A stretch of 64,000 nt of DNA, from contig JAABSV010000007.1 in NCBI GenBank assembly GCA_011390165.1, positions 42,919 to 106,918 on the forward strand. The letters run 5' to 3'. The position numbers and the translations under genes are program-made. The DNA comes from Desulfobulbaceae bacterium (GTDB taxonomy: Bacteria > Desulfobacterota > Desulfobulbia > Desulfobulbales > Desulfocapsaceae). Positions 8,616 to 17,442 of this stretch are shown here, in pieces. The notes beneath the pieces are model-generated. The model saw nothing but the letters and a program-made list of their open reading frames with translations. It searched no databases and was not told where the DNA came from. Each line of letters starts with the position of its first letter. Positions within the stretch are counted from its first letter, which is position 1.

Positions 8616-10469
8616 ATGGGACATGCCATGATGCTGCCACCCCCGCCAAATGTTCATGCTCTTGCAGTTCTGATGCTCACCGTGGCTGCACTGATCCTTT
8701 TTACCCGTGATAAAATACCCTTGGAGACATCCAGTCTGGTGGTGCTGGCTCTGTTGACGGTCGGGTTTGAGATTTTTCCCTTCCATACCGAAAGCGGCAC
8801 TTTCCACGCCGTTGAATTCTTTCATGGCTTTGGCCATGAAGCGCTGATTGCGGTGTGTGCCTTGATGATCGCAGGCCAGGGAATCGTCCGGACAGGGGCG
8901 CTCGAACCGGTGGGCAGAGCCATGGCCAAGCTGTGGAAGGTCAGCCCAGGGGCGACATTTCTCATAACACTTGTTTTAAGTGGTCTGCTCAGTGCCTTTA
9001 TCAACAATGTTCCGGTGGTGGTCCTTTTTTTGCCGATCTTGATCACTGTTTCGGTACGTACCGGCATATCGGCTTCGTCACTACTCATGCCCATGGGATT
9101 TGCCACTCTGCTCGGGGGGTCTTCCACCACCATCGGTACCTCCACCAACCTGCTGGTCATCGCTGTGGCTGCGGAGATGGGGCTGGAAAGAATGGACATG
9201 TTCGACTTCGCGCTCCCCGCCGCCATTGCCGGCGGAATAGGTATAGCATATCTCTGGTTGATCGCTCCCTGGATCATCCCGGCTCGGGATCAGCCTTTGG
9301 TTGATCTTTCGCCAAGGGTGTTTTCGGCTCATCTGGCAATTCTGCCGGAGAGCCCGGTGGTCGGCAAAACCCTGGCCAAGGCGAGAGAACTCACCGATGG
9401 GGTGATGAAAGTTAGCGGCATTGAACGGGACAACGGCAAATTTATGATGCCCTTTCCCGAACTGCTGCTGCATGAGGGGGATCACCTGGTGATTCGGGAC
9501 ACTCCCGCACGCCTTAAGGAGTTTGAAAAAACCCTGAAGGGCACCTTGTATTCCGAAGATTCCGAGGATAGCCCGGTGGATGACGAGCACCCACTGAAGG
9601 CCGAAGACCAGCAGGTCGCGGAAATCGTGGTGGTTGAGGGATCTCGTTTTCACGGCCGAACCCTGGCCGGCCTGCGCTTTGCCGAACGCTATGGCCTGAT
9701 AAGCCTGGCTCTGCATCGATCGGGGAAGGAACTGGAAAGACACCATACCGAAATCGGTGATATCTCGCTGATGTCCGGCGACGTGCTCCTTGTCCAGGGG
9801 CCGCGTGAAGAAATCGCCAAAATGAAAAAGACGGAGGAGTTCCTCGTGCTCGATGCCACCACCGATGTGCCCTTCACCAGCCGGGCACCTCTGGCCATGG
9901 GGCTGATGATGGCCATTGTCGGCTTTTCAGCCTTCGGGATTCTTCCCATCGCCATCAGCGCGCTTTGCGGAGCGCTGCTGATGATTCTGAGCGGCTGCAT
10001 GGGCTGGCGCGATGCCACAAGCGCCCTCAGCGCTCCTGTCATCCTCATTGTCGTAGCGAGCCTTGCCCTCGGGACCGCTCTTCTAAAGACCGGAGGCGCC
10101 GAATACCTCGCTACGCTTTTTGTGGCAGTGGCCGGTGATGCTTCCCCGGTGATGGTCATCAGCGGCCTTATGCTGCTGATGGGTATTCTCACCAATATCG
10201 TTTCCAATAATGCCGCAGCGGTCATAGGTACGCCGGTCGCCATTTCTATTGCCGCCCAAATAGGACAGCCTCCGGAACCTTATGTGCTGGCAGTGCTGTT
10301 CGGTGCCAATATGAGCTATGCGACCCCCATGGCCTATAAGACCAACCTGCTCATTATGAACGCTGGTCACTACACCTTTAGCGATTTTCTTCGGGTGGGG
10401 GTGCCGCTGCTGTTGATCATGTGGCTCTCGCTCTCCTTCATTCTGCCGATGATTTACGGGATCACTTGA
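8616..10469 (+). CDS. SLC13-type anion/Na+ symporter with two RCK_C domains
   Basis: This protein of about 617 residues has two blocks of membrane helices separated by a soluble middle. The first block has a conserved hairpin region (SAFINNVPVVVLFLP, then GGSSTTIGTSTNLLV). The second carries the matching repeat (NIVSNNAAAVIGTPVAISIA). Between them (about residues 240-400) lie two TrkA-C/RCK_C-like domains, each ending in a strand such as EGDHLVIRD or SGDVLLVQGP. This is the layout of DASS/SLC13 permeases of the SAC1 type, which move sulfate, dicarboxylates or related anions with Na+. The substrate cannot be told from sequence. ATG 8616 was preferred over TTG 8610. Neither has a clear ribosome site. 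The 273 bases before it hold no recognisable gene. Confidence 0.85.
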   Translation: MGHAMMLPPPPNVHALAVLMLTVAALILFTRDKIPLETSSLVVLALLTVGFEIFPFHTESGTFHAVEFFHGFGHEALIAVCALMIAGQGIVRTGALEPVGRAMAKLWKVSPGATFLITLVLSGLLSAFINNVPVVVLFLPILITVSVRTGISASSLLMPMGFATLLGGSSTTIGTSTNLLVIAVAAEMGLERMDMFDFALPAAIAGGIGIAYLWLIAPWIIPARDQPLVDLSPRVFSAHLAILPESPVVGKTLAKARELTDGVMKVSGIERDNGKFMMPFPELLLHEGDHLVIRDTPARLKEFEKTLKGTLYSEDSEDSPVDDEHPLKAEDQQVAEIVVVEGSRFHGRTLAGLRFAERYGLISLALHRSGKELERHHTEIGDISLMSGDVLLVQGPREEIAKMKKTEEFLVLDATTDVPFTSRAPLAMGLMMAIVGFSAFGILPIAISALCGALLMILSGCMGWRDATSALSAPVILIVVASLALGTALLKTGGAEYLATLFVAVAGDASPVMVISGLMLLMGILTNIVSNNAAAVIGTPVAISIAAQIGQPPEPYVLAVLFGANMSYATPMAYKTNLLIMNAGHYTFSDFLRVGVPLLLIMWLSLSFILPMIYGIT

Positions 10470-10500
10470 ATTATCAAGCGATCGGCTTCCTCCGGCCTGC

Positions 10501-10731
10501 CTAACAAAGCCACTCCAACCGATAAACGATATCTTCCAGATATGGCCGCCGACAGCGGGTGCCGTCGGTATCATCCCTGCGCAGCCGCAAAACGCCACCA
10601 GCTTGCCGAACCAGCACCCAGGCGATGATGACGTTCACCGCATTGCCAAGAAGCAGAGAGCCGCTCGGCGTCGGGGCGATCCGGGAACGCTGGGGCATCT
10701 GCTCAAAGCGGATCCGCTCAGCTGCTGTCAT
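10501..10731 (-). pseudogene. N-terminal fragment of a GluQ-like/glutamyl-tRNA synthetase-family gene
   Basis: The 76 residues read RIAPTPSGSLLLGNAVN, then GGVLRLRRDDTDGTR, then YLEDIVYRLEWL before a stop. This is the start of the catalytic domain of class I GluRS/GluQ enzymes: the APTPSG strand, a HIGH-like motif (here with Leu for the usual first His) and the R-x-D-D-x-D motif. Complete proteins run to about 300 residues or more, so three quarters are missing, including KMSKS. The ATG at 10731 overlaps the upstream hydrolase stop by 14 nt, so it would have been translationally coupled. After the stop the frame does not resume. It may be a deletion scar next to the transporter gene. Confidence 0.65.
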
Positions 10732-12262
10732 TATTGTCCCGCCAGTTGAGATCATAAAGATCGACACGCCGGCTTTGAATATTACGAACACTGCCCTGGG
10801 AGCGCAATTCTTTGAGCAAATCAAAGTCCAGATCGGTAATCAGCGTGGTTTCAATCCCGGGTGTCGCCTCTGAAGCGATGGAGTCATGGGGAAAGGAGAA
10901 ATCGGCCGGGGTAAAGATGGCGGCCTGGGAGTATTGAATGCCCATGGTTTCAACCTTGGGAATGTTACCGACACTTCCGGAAATGGCGACAAAACATTCA
11001 TTTTCGATCGCCCTCGCCTGGGCGCAGTGACGAACCCGCAGGTAACCGGTTTTGGTATCGGTCCAGAAAGGCACGAGCAGCAGTTTCATTCCCTTCAAAG
11101 TCTGCAGCCTGGCCAATTCTGGAAATTCGACGTCATAGCAGACCAGTATCCCGACCTTGCCAATGTCGGTGTCAAAGACTTTCAAGTTGTTGCCACCGGT
11201 AAATTTCCAGGAGACCTCTTCATCCGGAGTGATGTGCAGTTTAGACTGACTGTCCCAGGTGCCATCCCGTCGACAAAGGAAACTGACATTGTACAACTTG
11301 CCGTTTTCACGCAGTTGCGGGACACTTCCGGTAACAATATTGATATTGTAGCTGAGGGCCATCTCCAAAATTGCCTGCCGCATGTCGTCGGTGTAGTCGG
11401 CAAGCATCCGCATTGCATCAGCCGGATTGTTTCCCGAGTAGGTATGGATCAGCGGGGCATTGAACAGCTCTGGAAAAAGAACAATATCAGCCTTATAGTC
11501 ACTCACCGTATCAACGAAAAACTCCACCTGCTGCATGAAATCATCAAAGGAGTCAAACCGGCGCATCTGCCACTGGACCACACCGAGCCGGGCAATCGAC
11601 TTGGTTCTGCCGATCAATTTTGTCTTTTTGCGGTAATAGATATTCACCCATTCCGACAGGACCGCATTACCTCGGGACTGATGGTCTCCCGGCCAGTAGT
11701 CATCAAGCAGATTACGGACATGGAAATCATTGGAAAGTTGAAAGGTGAGGACAGGGTCGTACAGTTCTTTGTTTTTTACCTTGCGGATATACTGTTGCGG
11801 GCTTATCTCCTTCGAATATTTATGGTACCCGGAGATACGCCCACCAATGAGAATACCCTTGAGATTGAGATTTTCCGTCAACTCCTTGCGGGCGTCATAG
11901 AGGCGACGCCCGAGACGCATTCCCTGGTAGTCAGGGTCAACGGAAACATCGATGCCGTAAAGATAGTCACCATCGGGGTCATGGGATGTAAAAGTTCCGT
12001 TGCTGACAATCTGGTCATAAGAGTGCTGATCGCCAATCAGGCTGAAGTCGATGATTACCGAGAGGGCAATGGCTACCGCCCTGCCCTTATCCTCGATACA
12101 GATCTGCCCTTCGGGAAAGAGTTGAATGAGCCGGGCGAGTTGCTGTTCCGTCCAGGGCACCGCCACATCCTTGTAGGCCTTCAAGGAAATATCCCGAAGG
12201 GCCGGGTAGTCACTGACCCGAAGGTACCTGACTGAGAGTTTATGTTCATTTTGTTCAATCAT
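10718..12262 (-). CDS. GNAT acetyltransferase / carbon-nitrogen hydrolase fusion
   Basis: This 514-residue protein has an N-terminal GNAT domain (about 1-215, with the acetyl-CoA loop near VDPDYQGMRLGRRLYD) fused to a nitrilase-superfamily amidohydrolase (about 222-505). The hydrolase triad is visible: Glu265 in VLFPELF, Lys341 in SKLHITPDE and Cys375 in GILVCYDVEFPE. The combination is known as a bifunctional GNAT/carbon-nitrogen hydrolase family. The amide substrate is not known, and a coupled acyl transfer is only inferred. GAGGAG lies about 9 nt before the ATG. The synthetase fragment follows in an overlapping frame, so the two were probably one operon. Confidence 0.9.
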   Translation of the reverse strand: MIEQNEHKLSVRYLRVSDYPALRDISLKAYKDVAVPWTEQQLARLIQLFPEGQICIEDKGRAVAIALSVIIDFSLIGDQHSYDQIVSNGTFTSHDPDGDYLYGIDVSVDPDYQGMRLGRRLYDARKELTENLNLKGILIGGRISGYHKYSKEISPQQYIRKVKNKELYDPVLTFQLSNDFHVRNLLDDYWPGDHQSRGNAVLSEWVNIYYRKKTKLIGRTKSIARLGVVQWQMRRFDSFDDFMQQVEFFVDTVSDYKADIVLFPELFNAPLIHTYSGNNPADAMRMLADYTDDMRQAILEMALSYNINIVTGSVPQLRENGKLYNVSFLCRRDGTWDSQSKLHITPDEEVSWKFTGGNNLKVFDTDIGKVGILVCYDVEFPELARLQTLKGMKLLLVPFWTDTKTGYLRVRHCAQARAIENECFVAISGSVGNIPKVETMGIQYSQAAIFTPADFSFPHDSIASEATPGIETTLITDLDFDLLKELRSQGSVRNIQSRRVDLYDLNWRDNNDSS

Positions 12263-12292
12263 CTGTCATCTCTCCTCAACAGGTTTTTTTTG

Positions 12293-12642
12293 GTGTTAAC
12301 CCAAGTTTAACACTAGGATTTTTTTTAGAGCTGTTTCAGTTTCGGTTCGGCCGCGCTGGTCTTTCCCACATGCAGAGTCCGGCCATCCTTTTGTCTGAAA
12401 GCGGCAGTGATCCGGCATTGCCCTGCAAAAATGGGGCGTAGCGTCGACCAGCTTTCCTGAAAACCGTGACCCTTTAGTCTGCGGCGCAAAACCTGTACCG
12501 CCTGATAGGCCAGCACAGTGATGAACAGATGCCCTTCGGCCCGATCCTCCCGGTGATGGTAAATCGGCCGCAGGCCCAATCCCGGCTTGAGGCTGCGGAA
12601 GACCGCCTCCAGATCGGTAAGCATGGTATAGGTTCGCCACAC
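12293..12642 (-). mobile_element. C-terminal remnant of an IS4-type transposase
   Basis: About 105 codons at 12325-12642 read MLTDLEAVFRSLKPGLGLRP, then YHHREDRAEGHLFITVLAYQ, and end LKQL. This matches the C-terminal part of IS4/IS1634-type DDE transposases, in which the E of the catalytic triad sits in the LEAVFRSLK helix. The N-terminal two thirds, with both Asp residues, are absent. The frame breaks near 12645 into unrelated sequence. Just downstream is an inverted repeat GTGTTAA/TTAACAC (12293-12313), which could be an element end. The element cannot move by itself. It marks a rearrangement border beside the membrane-protein gene. Confidence 0.7.
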
Positions 12643-12756
12643 ACTGAATGAACACCCTTAGCGAGTCAAGAATCTTTGCGAGTGATAGGGCGGCCTGCAC
12701 CGACAGCAATCATACCAAGAATTTACCACAGGGAAAAGGGGGACGCGACCATCCGC

Positions 12757-14649
12757 TCACCAGCCATCTCGCGCTGGTATGAAGACGCCATCGACGGTGG
12801 TCTCGATCGTTCCGATCAGGTATCCTATCAGTGCTGTCTGGCGCTGGATCAGGGCATTCTTCAACTGCTCCTTGTTCTCGGCCAGGACGACGAAGATCTC
12901 GGCGCGCATGTCATCACGCGAAAGGGTCTCGTCGACTTCGATGGCGATCTTATCGACTGCGAGCCAGGTCACGGCCCCGGCGGTGAGGCCGCAGGCGATG
13001 GCCCATGGGCCGGTCGGCAGGCACACCGCCGTCGCACCCGCCGCAGCGGCCAGCGCGCCACCACCCTTCTTGGCCGCAAGCTTGGCCGCCATTGCGGCGG
13101 CCGCCTGAACGCTCTTCTTGGTGCCGACCTTGGCGACCACGGACGCGACAACCTTCTGCGAAAGGGCGAAAGAGGTAGCCAGACCGACTGTCGCGCCGCT
13201 GGTCCCGGCCACACTGGCGCGCCAGACATCACGCTCCAGGCTCGCCAGCAGCGGCCAGTTCAGGGTGGCACGCGCGCAGGGATCGGCCGCCACTTGGGCC
13301 TCGATCTGAACCTTGAAATCCTGGGAGACACCAGACAGGCGCGCAAGGGTGCCATCAAACAGGTTCCGGTCAAGCGTCTCCAGGCGGGCCGGGAAGTCCG
13401 TCGCGGCAAAGAGATGGGCGTCGAGTTGAGCGCCCATCAGTTGCGGAAAATCTCCGACGACCAGTGCGGCGAGGCGCTCGTATTCGCCCACCACCGTGAA
13501 GTACCAATCCAGGTAGGTGTCCACCGCCGCCTCGACCGGCGCAAACAAGCCCTCGACCTCCATGGCGATGCCTTGACCGGCCTCGGCAGACAAGCGCTCG
13601 CGATCAGCGGCCAGCCGGCTGTCAAGCGCGATCCTGATCTGGGCGTTCTGGTCCAGGGTGTCATGGCAGGGATCGACCCAGGTCAGGACCTCGCGCACCG
13701 GAGCCGCGAGCTGGCTTGGTTCAAAATCGCGCAGGCGGAGCACTGGATAGAGGGAGAACATGGCCAGAACCAGGATGGTGAGGATAAATGTCTTGGCCAG
13801 GGTGCTGTCCTCCTTCAGCGTCTCGGCACGCAGTCGCCGGGTTTCGACCAGGGTGAGTACGCCGAGCAGCAGCCGGGTATAGAGCAATGCGAGCAAGCCA
13901 TACTGCAACAGAAACAGCCCCCAGGCCGCGAGGCGCCACTCCGGGGCCGGCAGCCTCGGGATCAGGTGCTGGGCGAGTGCCCAACTGCCTACCTCATAGG
14001 CTTCCAGGCACCCGATCAACCCGCCAAGTCCCGGACAGGCGGCAGCATGGAGCCCAGCCTGGAAGCTCTGCTCGACCGCCGCGTGCCAACTGCTCTGGCG
14101 CAGATCCGGCGCGCCGAGAAGAAAAAAGCTCAGGACGAAGAAGGCCAGAGCCAGCAGGAGCAGATTGGCCCAGCGCAGCGGCCATCCGCGTACTGCGATC
14201 CCGAGCAGATGCGGGTGGATCTGGCGGGCGACAAGACGGCGCATGAGCGGCTGGAGCAGAGCAAGGAGCAAGGCATCGGCGAACAGAATCGCCCACTGGT
14301 GGCCATTCAGGCGCAGGCCGAAGGCGAGCAGGAGCAGGGCCAGGCCGAGCGCCAGGCCGACCAGCAGGACACTCCCGAACCGCCCATTCCAGAACCAGCG
14401 CCGGGCGGCACAGTGGGCGGGTATCGCCCCGGCTAGCAGGGCGCGACGGCTGAACAGGAAGGATTCGCGCCACGACAGCCACAAGGGGAAGGCCAGGCCT
14501 GTGGCGAGCAGGGCGACTCCCCAGCAGGGTGCAGCGCGGGCGGCCTCGGTCACGAGCAGCAGGCCGATGCTCGCCAGGGTCAGCCAGATCAGGGTGCCCC
14601 AGAAGGAGGTCGTCGCGCCGGCAGTCGTTGCTGGACATGAAGTAGCCAT
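12757..14649 (-). CDS. Unrecognised polytopic membrane protein with C-terminal Ala/Gly-rich segment
   Basis: I do not recognise a family for this 630-residue protein. The first ~340 residues hold about six to seven hydrophobic helices (for example VLLVGLALGLALLLLAFG and LLLLALAFFVLSFFLLG). Residues ~345-495 are soluble and acidic. Then comes an Ala/Gly/Lys-rich stretch (about 505-560) with another hydrophobic segment (GPWAIACGLTAGAVTWLAV) and a charged C-terminal helical tail (VDETLSRDDMRAEI). Short identical-looking tails occur in uncharacterised gammaproteobacterial membrane proteins, by my memory only. The start has AGGAAA about 8 nt upstream. It is isolated between a transposase fragment and a gene-poor stretch, which suggests a passenger gene. 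Confidence 0.7.
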   Translation of the reverse strand: MATSCPATTAGATTSFWGTLIWLTLASIGLLLVTEAARAAPCWGVALLATGLAFPLWLSWRESFLFSRRALLAGAIPAHCAARRWFWNGRFGSVLLVGLALGLALLLLAFGLRLNGHQWAILFADALLLALLQPLMRRLVARQIHPHLLGIAVRGWPLRWANLLLLALAFFVLSFFLLGAPDLRQSSWHAAVEQSFQAGLHAAACPGLGGLIGCLEAYEVGSWALAQHLIPRLPAPEWRLAAWGLFLLQYGLLALLYTRLLLGVLTLVETRRLRAETLKEDSTLAKTFILTILVLAMFSLYPVLRLRDFEPSQLAAPVREVLTWVDPCHDTLDQNAQIRIALDSRLAADRERLSAEAGQGIAMEVEGLFAPVEAAVDTYLDWYFTVVGEYERLAALVVGDFPQLMGAQLDAHLFAATDFPARLETLDRNLFDGTLARLSGVSQDFKVQIEAQVAADPCARATLNWPLLASLERDVWRASVAGTSGATVGLATSFALSQKVVASVVAKVGTKKSVQAAAAMAAKLAAKKGGGALAAAAGATAVCLPTGPWAIACGLTAGAVTWLAVDKIAIEVDETLSRDDMRAEIFVVLAENKEQLKNALIQRQTALIGYLIGTIETTVDGVFIPARDGW

Positions 14650-15223
14650 GCTTCGGATTTCCTCATTTACTGGTTTCAGCCACGGGCCGTGTCACGGAGA
14701 TTGGTGCCTTGGCCAAAGGCACTGTACCTTCGGATAGTGTGCAAAAATCCTGATAAAAGGAAAAAAATCCGGCGTTTGGCAAAACAACCTCATCTTCAGA
14801 GAGGGATGCCATGGTCAAAGGTAATGCTATCGTATCGTTGCGCGAAGTTGAAGGCCTTTTGGATGACGATAATCTTTGACAGCCCTGCTGGTGATGCTCA
14901 GTTCGAGGACATGACAGAATCCCTGGCCACACACCATCACCCAGTGGCCAGGCACTGAGCCCAACCACGGGCCGAGTGGCAGCTGGGCGACAACCTCACC
15001 CACCCCCGGCAAGCGCTGGATATGTGTTCGCCTTAAAAGGACATGGGATCAATGACTGGGCCAGGGATCGAACCCGCCGTTGACAGGTTGCTCTGAACGA
15101 CCCTGCTTTTCAAGATGCGGAACGACAATACTGATCTTCGCGAATACTCAAGGGGTGTGGAAAAGAGTGCGGGGAAGAAATATATCCTGGCAGGTGCAGT
15201 TTACATAAAACCCTTGTTATTGT
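14650..15223. other. Gene-poor stretch with a possible tRNA 3' fragment
   Basis: No credible gene is seen; the short open frames here lack family features. On the minus strand near 15055-15078 the sequence GGCGGGTTCGATCCCTGG looks like a tRNA T-arm plus part of an acceptor strand, without a matching 5' half. Such 3' tRNA fragments are left at integration sites. The complete tRNA-Arg(CCG) follows about 150 bases to the right and is not an exact match to the fragment. Confidence 0.35.
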
Positions 15224-15300
15224 TGGTAGGCGAGGCGGGATTCGAACCCGCGACCTTTGGCTTCGGAGGCCAACACTCTATCCAGCTGAGCTACCCGCCC
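15224..15300 (-). tRNA. tRNA-Arg (anticodon CCG)
   Basis: The 77-nt minus-strand sequence folds as a full cloverleaf. The acceptor strands GGGCGGG and CTCGCCT pair with G.U at the first and sixth positions. The D-arm is GCTC...GAGT, the anticodon stem TTGGC/GCCAA holds the loop CTCCGAA, and the T-arm is GCGGG-TTCGAAT-CCCGC. Discriminator A and an encoded CCA follow. The anticodon CCG reads CGG arginine codons. Confidence 0.93.
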
Positions 15301-15582
15301 TTGTTTCTTCTTGTCTATTCGAAACTGACCTCTTCACCGCTTGCTCCGGCCAAATGTACCCGGAAAAGGGGAAACGAAGCGGGATCCCGGAACGGGAACC
15401 GGTGACCCAGGTTCATGCACGACCTTGTACCATACTGTCGACCACCGTGCACGACGGGCGTGAACCGCAAAGCCCGGCTTCTTGCCCGGCATTCATTGAC
15501 CACCCGACAGGGTCGCAGTTGGCGAGGTGCCCATCTTTTAAACCAAAAGGGGCAAAGAATCGAGGAGAAAATGCAGCCCCGC

Positions 15583-15915
15583 TCACTTTTCCTCACCCTC
15601 CCTCCTGGTGGCAACAAACTCTTCCCACTCCAGGGGCAGCATCGCCTTCTTGCGGCTGTTGCACTCCTTGCAACAGGGGACCAGGTTGTCGCGGCTGGAA
15701 CGGCCGCCCCGGGCAATGGGGAGGAGATGGTCCATGGTGAGTCCGCTGTGGGCGAATTTTCTGCCGCAATAGTGGCAGAGGCCGGCGGCAGTCTTCTGCT
15801 GCCACCACCGGCTCTTGCGCAATTCCCTGGCCCGGGACCGCTCGGCGCGGACCAAGGCGTCGTCTGGGGCGTCGAAATCGAGGAAGTCGCGCTTGCCAGC
15901 CTCCCGCCTGCTCAT
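15583..15915 (-). CDS. HNH-family endonuclease-like protein
   Basis: This 110-residue protein has the HNH/beta-beta-alpha-metal fold marks: CHYCGRKF (first zinc-type pair), TMDHLLPIARGG (catalytic His of DH-x-x-P), N at SRDNLVPCC and a closing C-x-x-CN pair (CKECNSRKK). Stand-alone HNH proteins of this size cut or nick DNA, but many chromosomal ones have unknown roles. Its ATG overlaps the folC stop (ATGA at 15912-15915), so it is translated from the folC message. That steady pairing argues for a housekeeping rather than a mobile role. It ends 283 bases before the tRNA. I see no gene in that gap. Confidence 0.85.
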   Translation of the reverse strand: MSRREAGKRDFLDFDAPDDALVRAERSRARELRKSRWWQQKTAAGLCHYCGRKFAHSGLTMDHLLPIARGGRSSRDNLVPCCKECNSRKKAMLPLEWEEFVATRREGEEK

Positions 15916-17279
15916 GGCAGATCCCCCTTGAGCAGGGCTCGCACCTCGCCGAGGAGGTAGAGAGAACCACCGACCACGATCAGATCCCCTTCTCCGGCAG
16001 TCGCCTCGGCCAGGGCGAGGGCCTCGGCCACCACCGGGCAGAGACGGGCCTTGCCGCGCTCGGCTGCCGGCAGGGCGGCCAGAACCTCTTCCGGACTTGC
16101 CGCCCGCTCCCCATCCGGTCGGGTGAGGACCAGTTGAGAGGCCAAAGGGGCGATCAGGGCCAGGGTTGTGGTCAGGTCCTTGTCGACCATGCTCCCCCAG
16201 AGGACAATAAGCCGCTGGCCGCGAAAATGGGCCCCCAGGCTATCTGCCAAATTCTTGACACCGTCTGGGTTGTGGGCCCCATCGAGAAGAAAACGACGTT
16301 TGCCCTTCTCAACCTTGAGACGACAGGGGTTTTCGAAATACTCCATCCGCCCCGGCCAGAAGAGATGCGCCAATCCCTCGCGAATATCGCCAATGCCCAG
16401 GGGGAAACCCCGCTCGGCAAGGAGGAGAAGGGTCGCCACCGCCAGGGTGTCGTTTTCCGGCTGGACCAGACTGGGTCGACTGCAGCGCAACTCGCTGATC
16501 TGCCGTCGGTCGAAGGGTTCTCCTCCGAGCCAGTTCCAGCTGCCATCCGGGTTCCAGCTATAGTCAAAATCCTGACCAAGGAGGTAGAGCGGTGCCCCGA
16601 CCTCCCGGGCCCGGGCGGCAAGAACCGGCCCCACCTCGGGATGGACGCCGGCAGAGACCACCGGTACTCCCGCCTTGATGATCCCCGCCTTCTCGGCGGC
16701 GATCCGGGCCAGGGTATCTCCGAGATAGGCCTCATGGTCCATGCTGACGCTGGTAATCACCGCCACCTCCGGGATAACCACATTGGTGGCGTCCAGCCGG
16801 CCACCCATGCCGGTCTCCAGCACCACCAGATCAACCTCCTCGGCCTCGAACCAGAGGAGGGCCAGGGCGGTGGTGAACTCGAAGTAGGTGATCCGTTCGT
16901 CGCCGAGCACCTGGCAGACACGGTTGCCAAAGCGGGCAAAGGCCTCTTCGCTGATCGCCTCGGCACCAATCCGGAAGCGCTCCCGGACGCAGTTCAGATG
17001 GGGGGAGGTGAACAGCCCCACCCGGTACCCGCCCCGGCTGAGCAGCTGAGTGAGAGCCGCACAGACCGACCCCTTGCCGTTGGTGCCGGCGACATGGACA
17101 AAGCGCAGCCGCTCCTCGGGATTACCGACCCGGCGAAGAAAGGTCCGCATCGCCTCGAGACCGAGTTTGATCTTGTGCATCTGCAATTCGTCGAGGTAAG
17201 CGAGAACCTCGGTAAAGTCCTTCATGGTGCTGCTGACAATCTTCTCGGTAGTAGCCTGTGTCCTGTTGGTTGTGGGCAT
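15912..17279 (-). CDS. folC: Dihydrofolate synthase / folylpolyglutamate synthase
   Basis: FolC is a Mur-ligase-family enzyme that adds glutamate to dihydropteroate and to reduced folates using ATP. Visible marks are the P-loop GTNGKGSVCAAL, the FTSPHL motif (GLFTSPHLNCVRERF), the T-x-FEFTTALAL segment, LETGMGGRLDATN, the second-domain MDHEAYLGDT and DGAHNPDG. The longest open frame is 455 codons. The ATG at 17225, giving MKDFTEVLAYLDEL, better fits family N-termini and would give 437 residues. Neither start has a strong ribosome site. It sits in front of the HNH gene and downstream of the helicase on the same strand. The enzyme is cytoplasmic. Confidence 0.93.
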   Translation of the reverse strand: MPTTNRTQATTEKIVSSTMKDFTEVLAYLDELQMHKIKLGLEAMRTFLRRVGNPEERLRFVHVAGTNGKGSVCAALTQLLSRGGYRVGLFTSPHLNCVRERFRIGAEAISEEAFARFGNRVCQVLGDERITYFEFTTALALLWFEAEEVDLVVLETGMGGRLDATNVVIPEVAVITSVSMDHEAYLGDTLARIAAEKAGIIKAGVPVVSAGVHPEVGPVLAARAREVGAPLYLLGQDFDYSWNPDGSWNWLGGEPFDRRQISELRCSRPSLVQPENDTLAVATLLLLAERGFPLGIGDIREGLAHLFWPGRMEYFENPCRLKVEKGKRRFLLDGAHNPDGVKNLADSLGAHFRGQRLIVLWGSMVDKDLTTTLALIAPLASQLVLTRPDGERAASPEEVLAALPAAERGKARLCPVVAEALALAEATAGEGDLIVVGGSLYLLGEVRALLKGDLP

Positions 17280-17442
17280 ATCGACGGTCTGGCGGCCTGG
17301 TGGCCTGATCAGTTTTATCAGAAGATCTCCTCATTCGAGGCTGGTTGCCCTGCAGGGAGACTGTGGCGACGATGTAGACGATGCAATCAGCTAATGAGAC
17401 CAAGAGCCGGCGGCGGCCAGTGCGGCAGTGGTCGGATCTCCA

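Noticed and set aside
12293..12313. GTGTTAA/TTAACAC hairpin followed by a T-run as a plus-strand terminator
   Set aside because: No plus-strand gene ends here. Its place beside the transposase remnant makes an element end more likely.
12676..14436. A 586-codon plus-strand open frame opposite the membrane protein
   Set aside because: Its product is a low-complexity mix of Gln/Arg/Gly without domains, while the minus frame has realistic membrane helices and a ribosome site.
15115..15405. A plus-strand open frame of 96 codons with a GEAGFEPATFGFGG segment
   Set aside because: This is the familiar false protein made by reading across the antisense of a tRNA gene (15224-15300).
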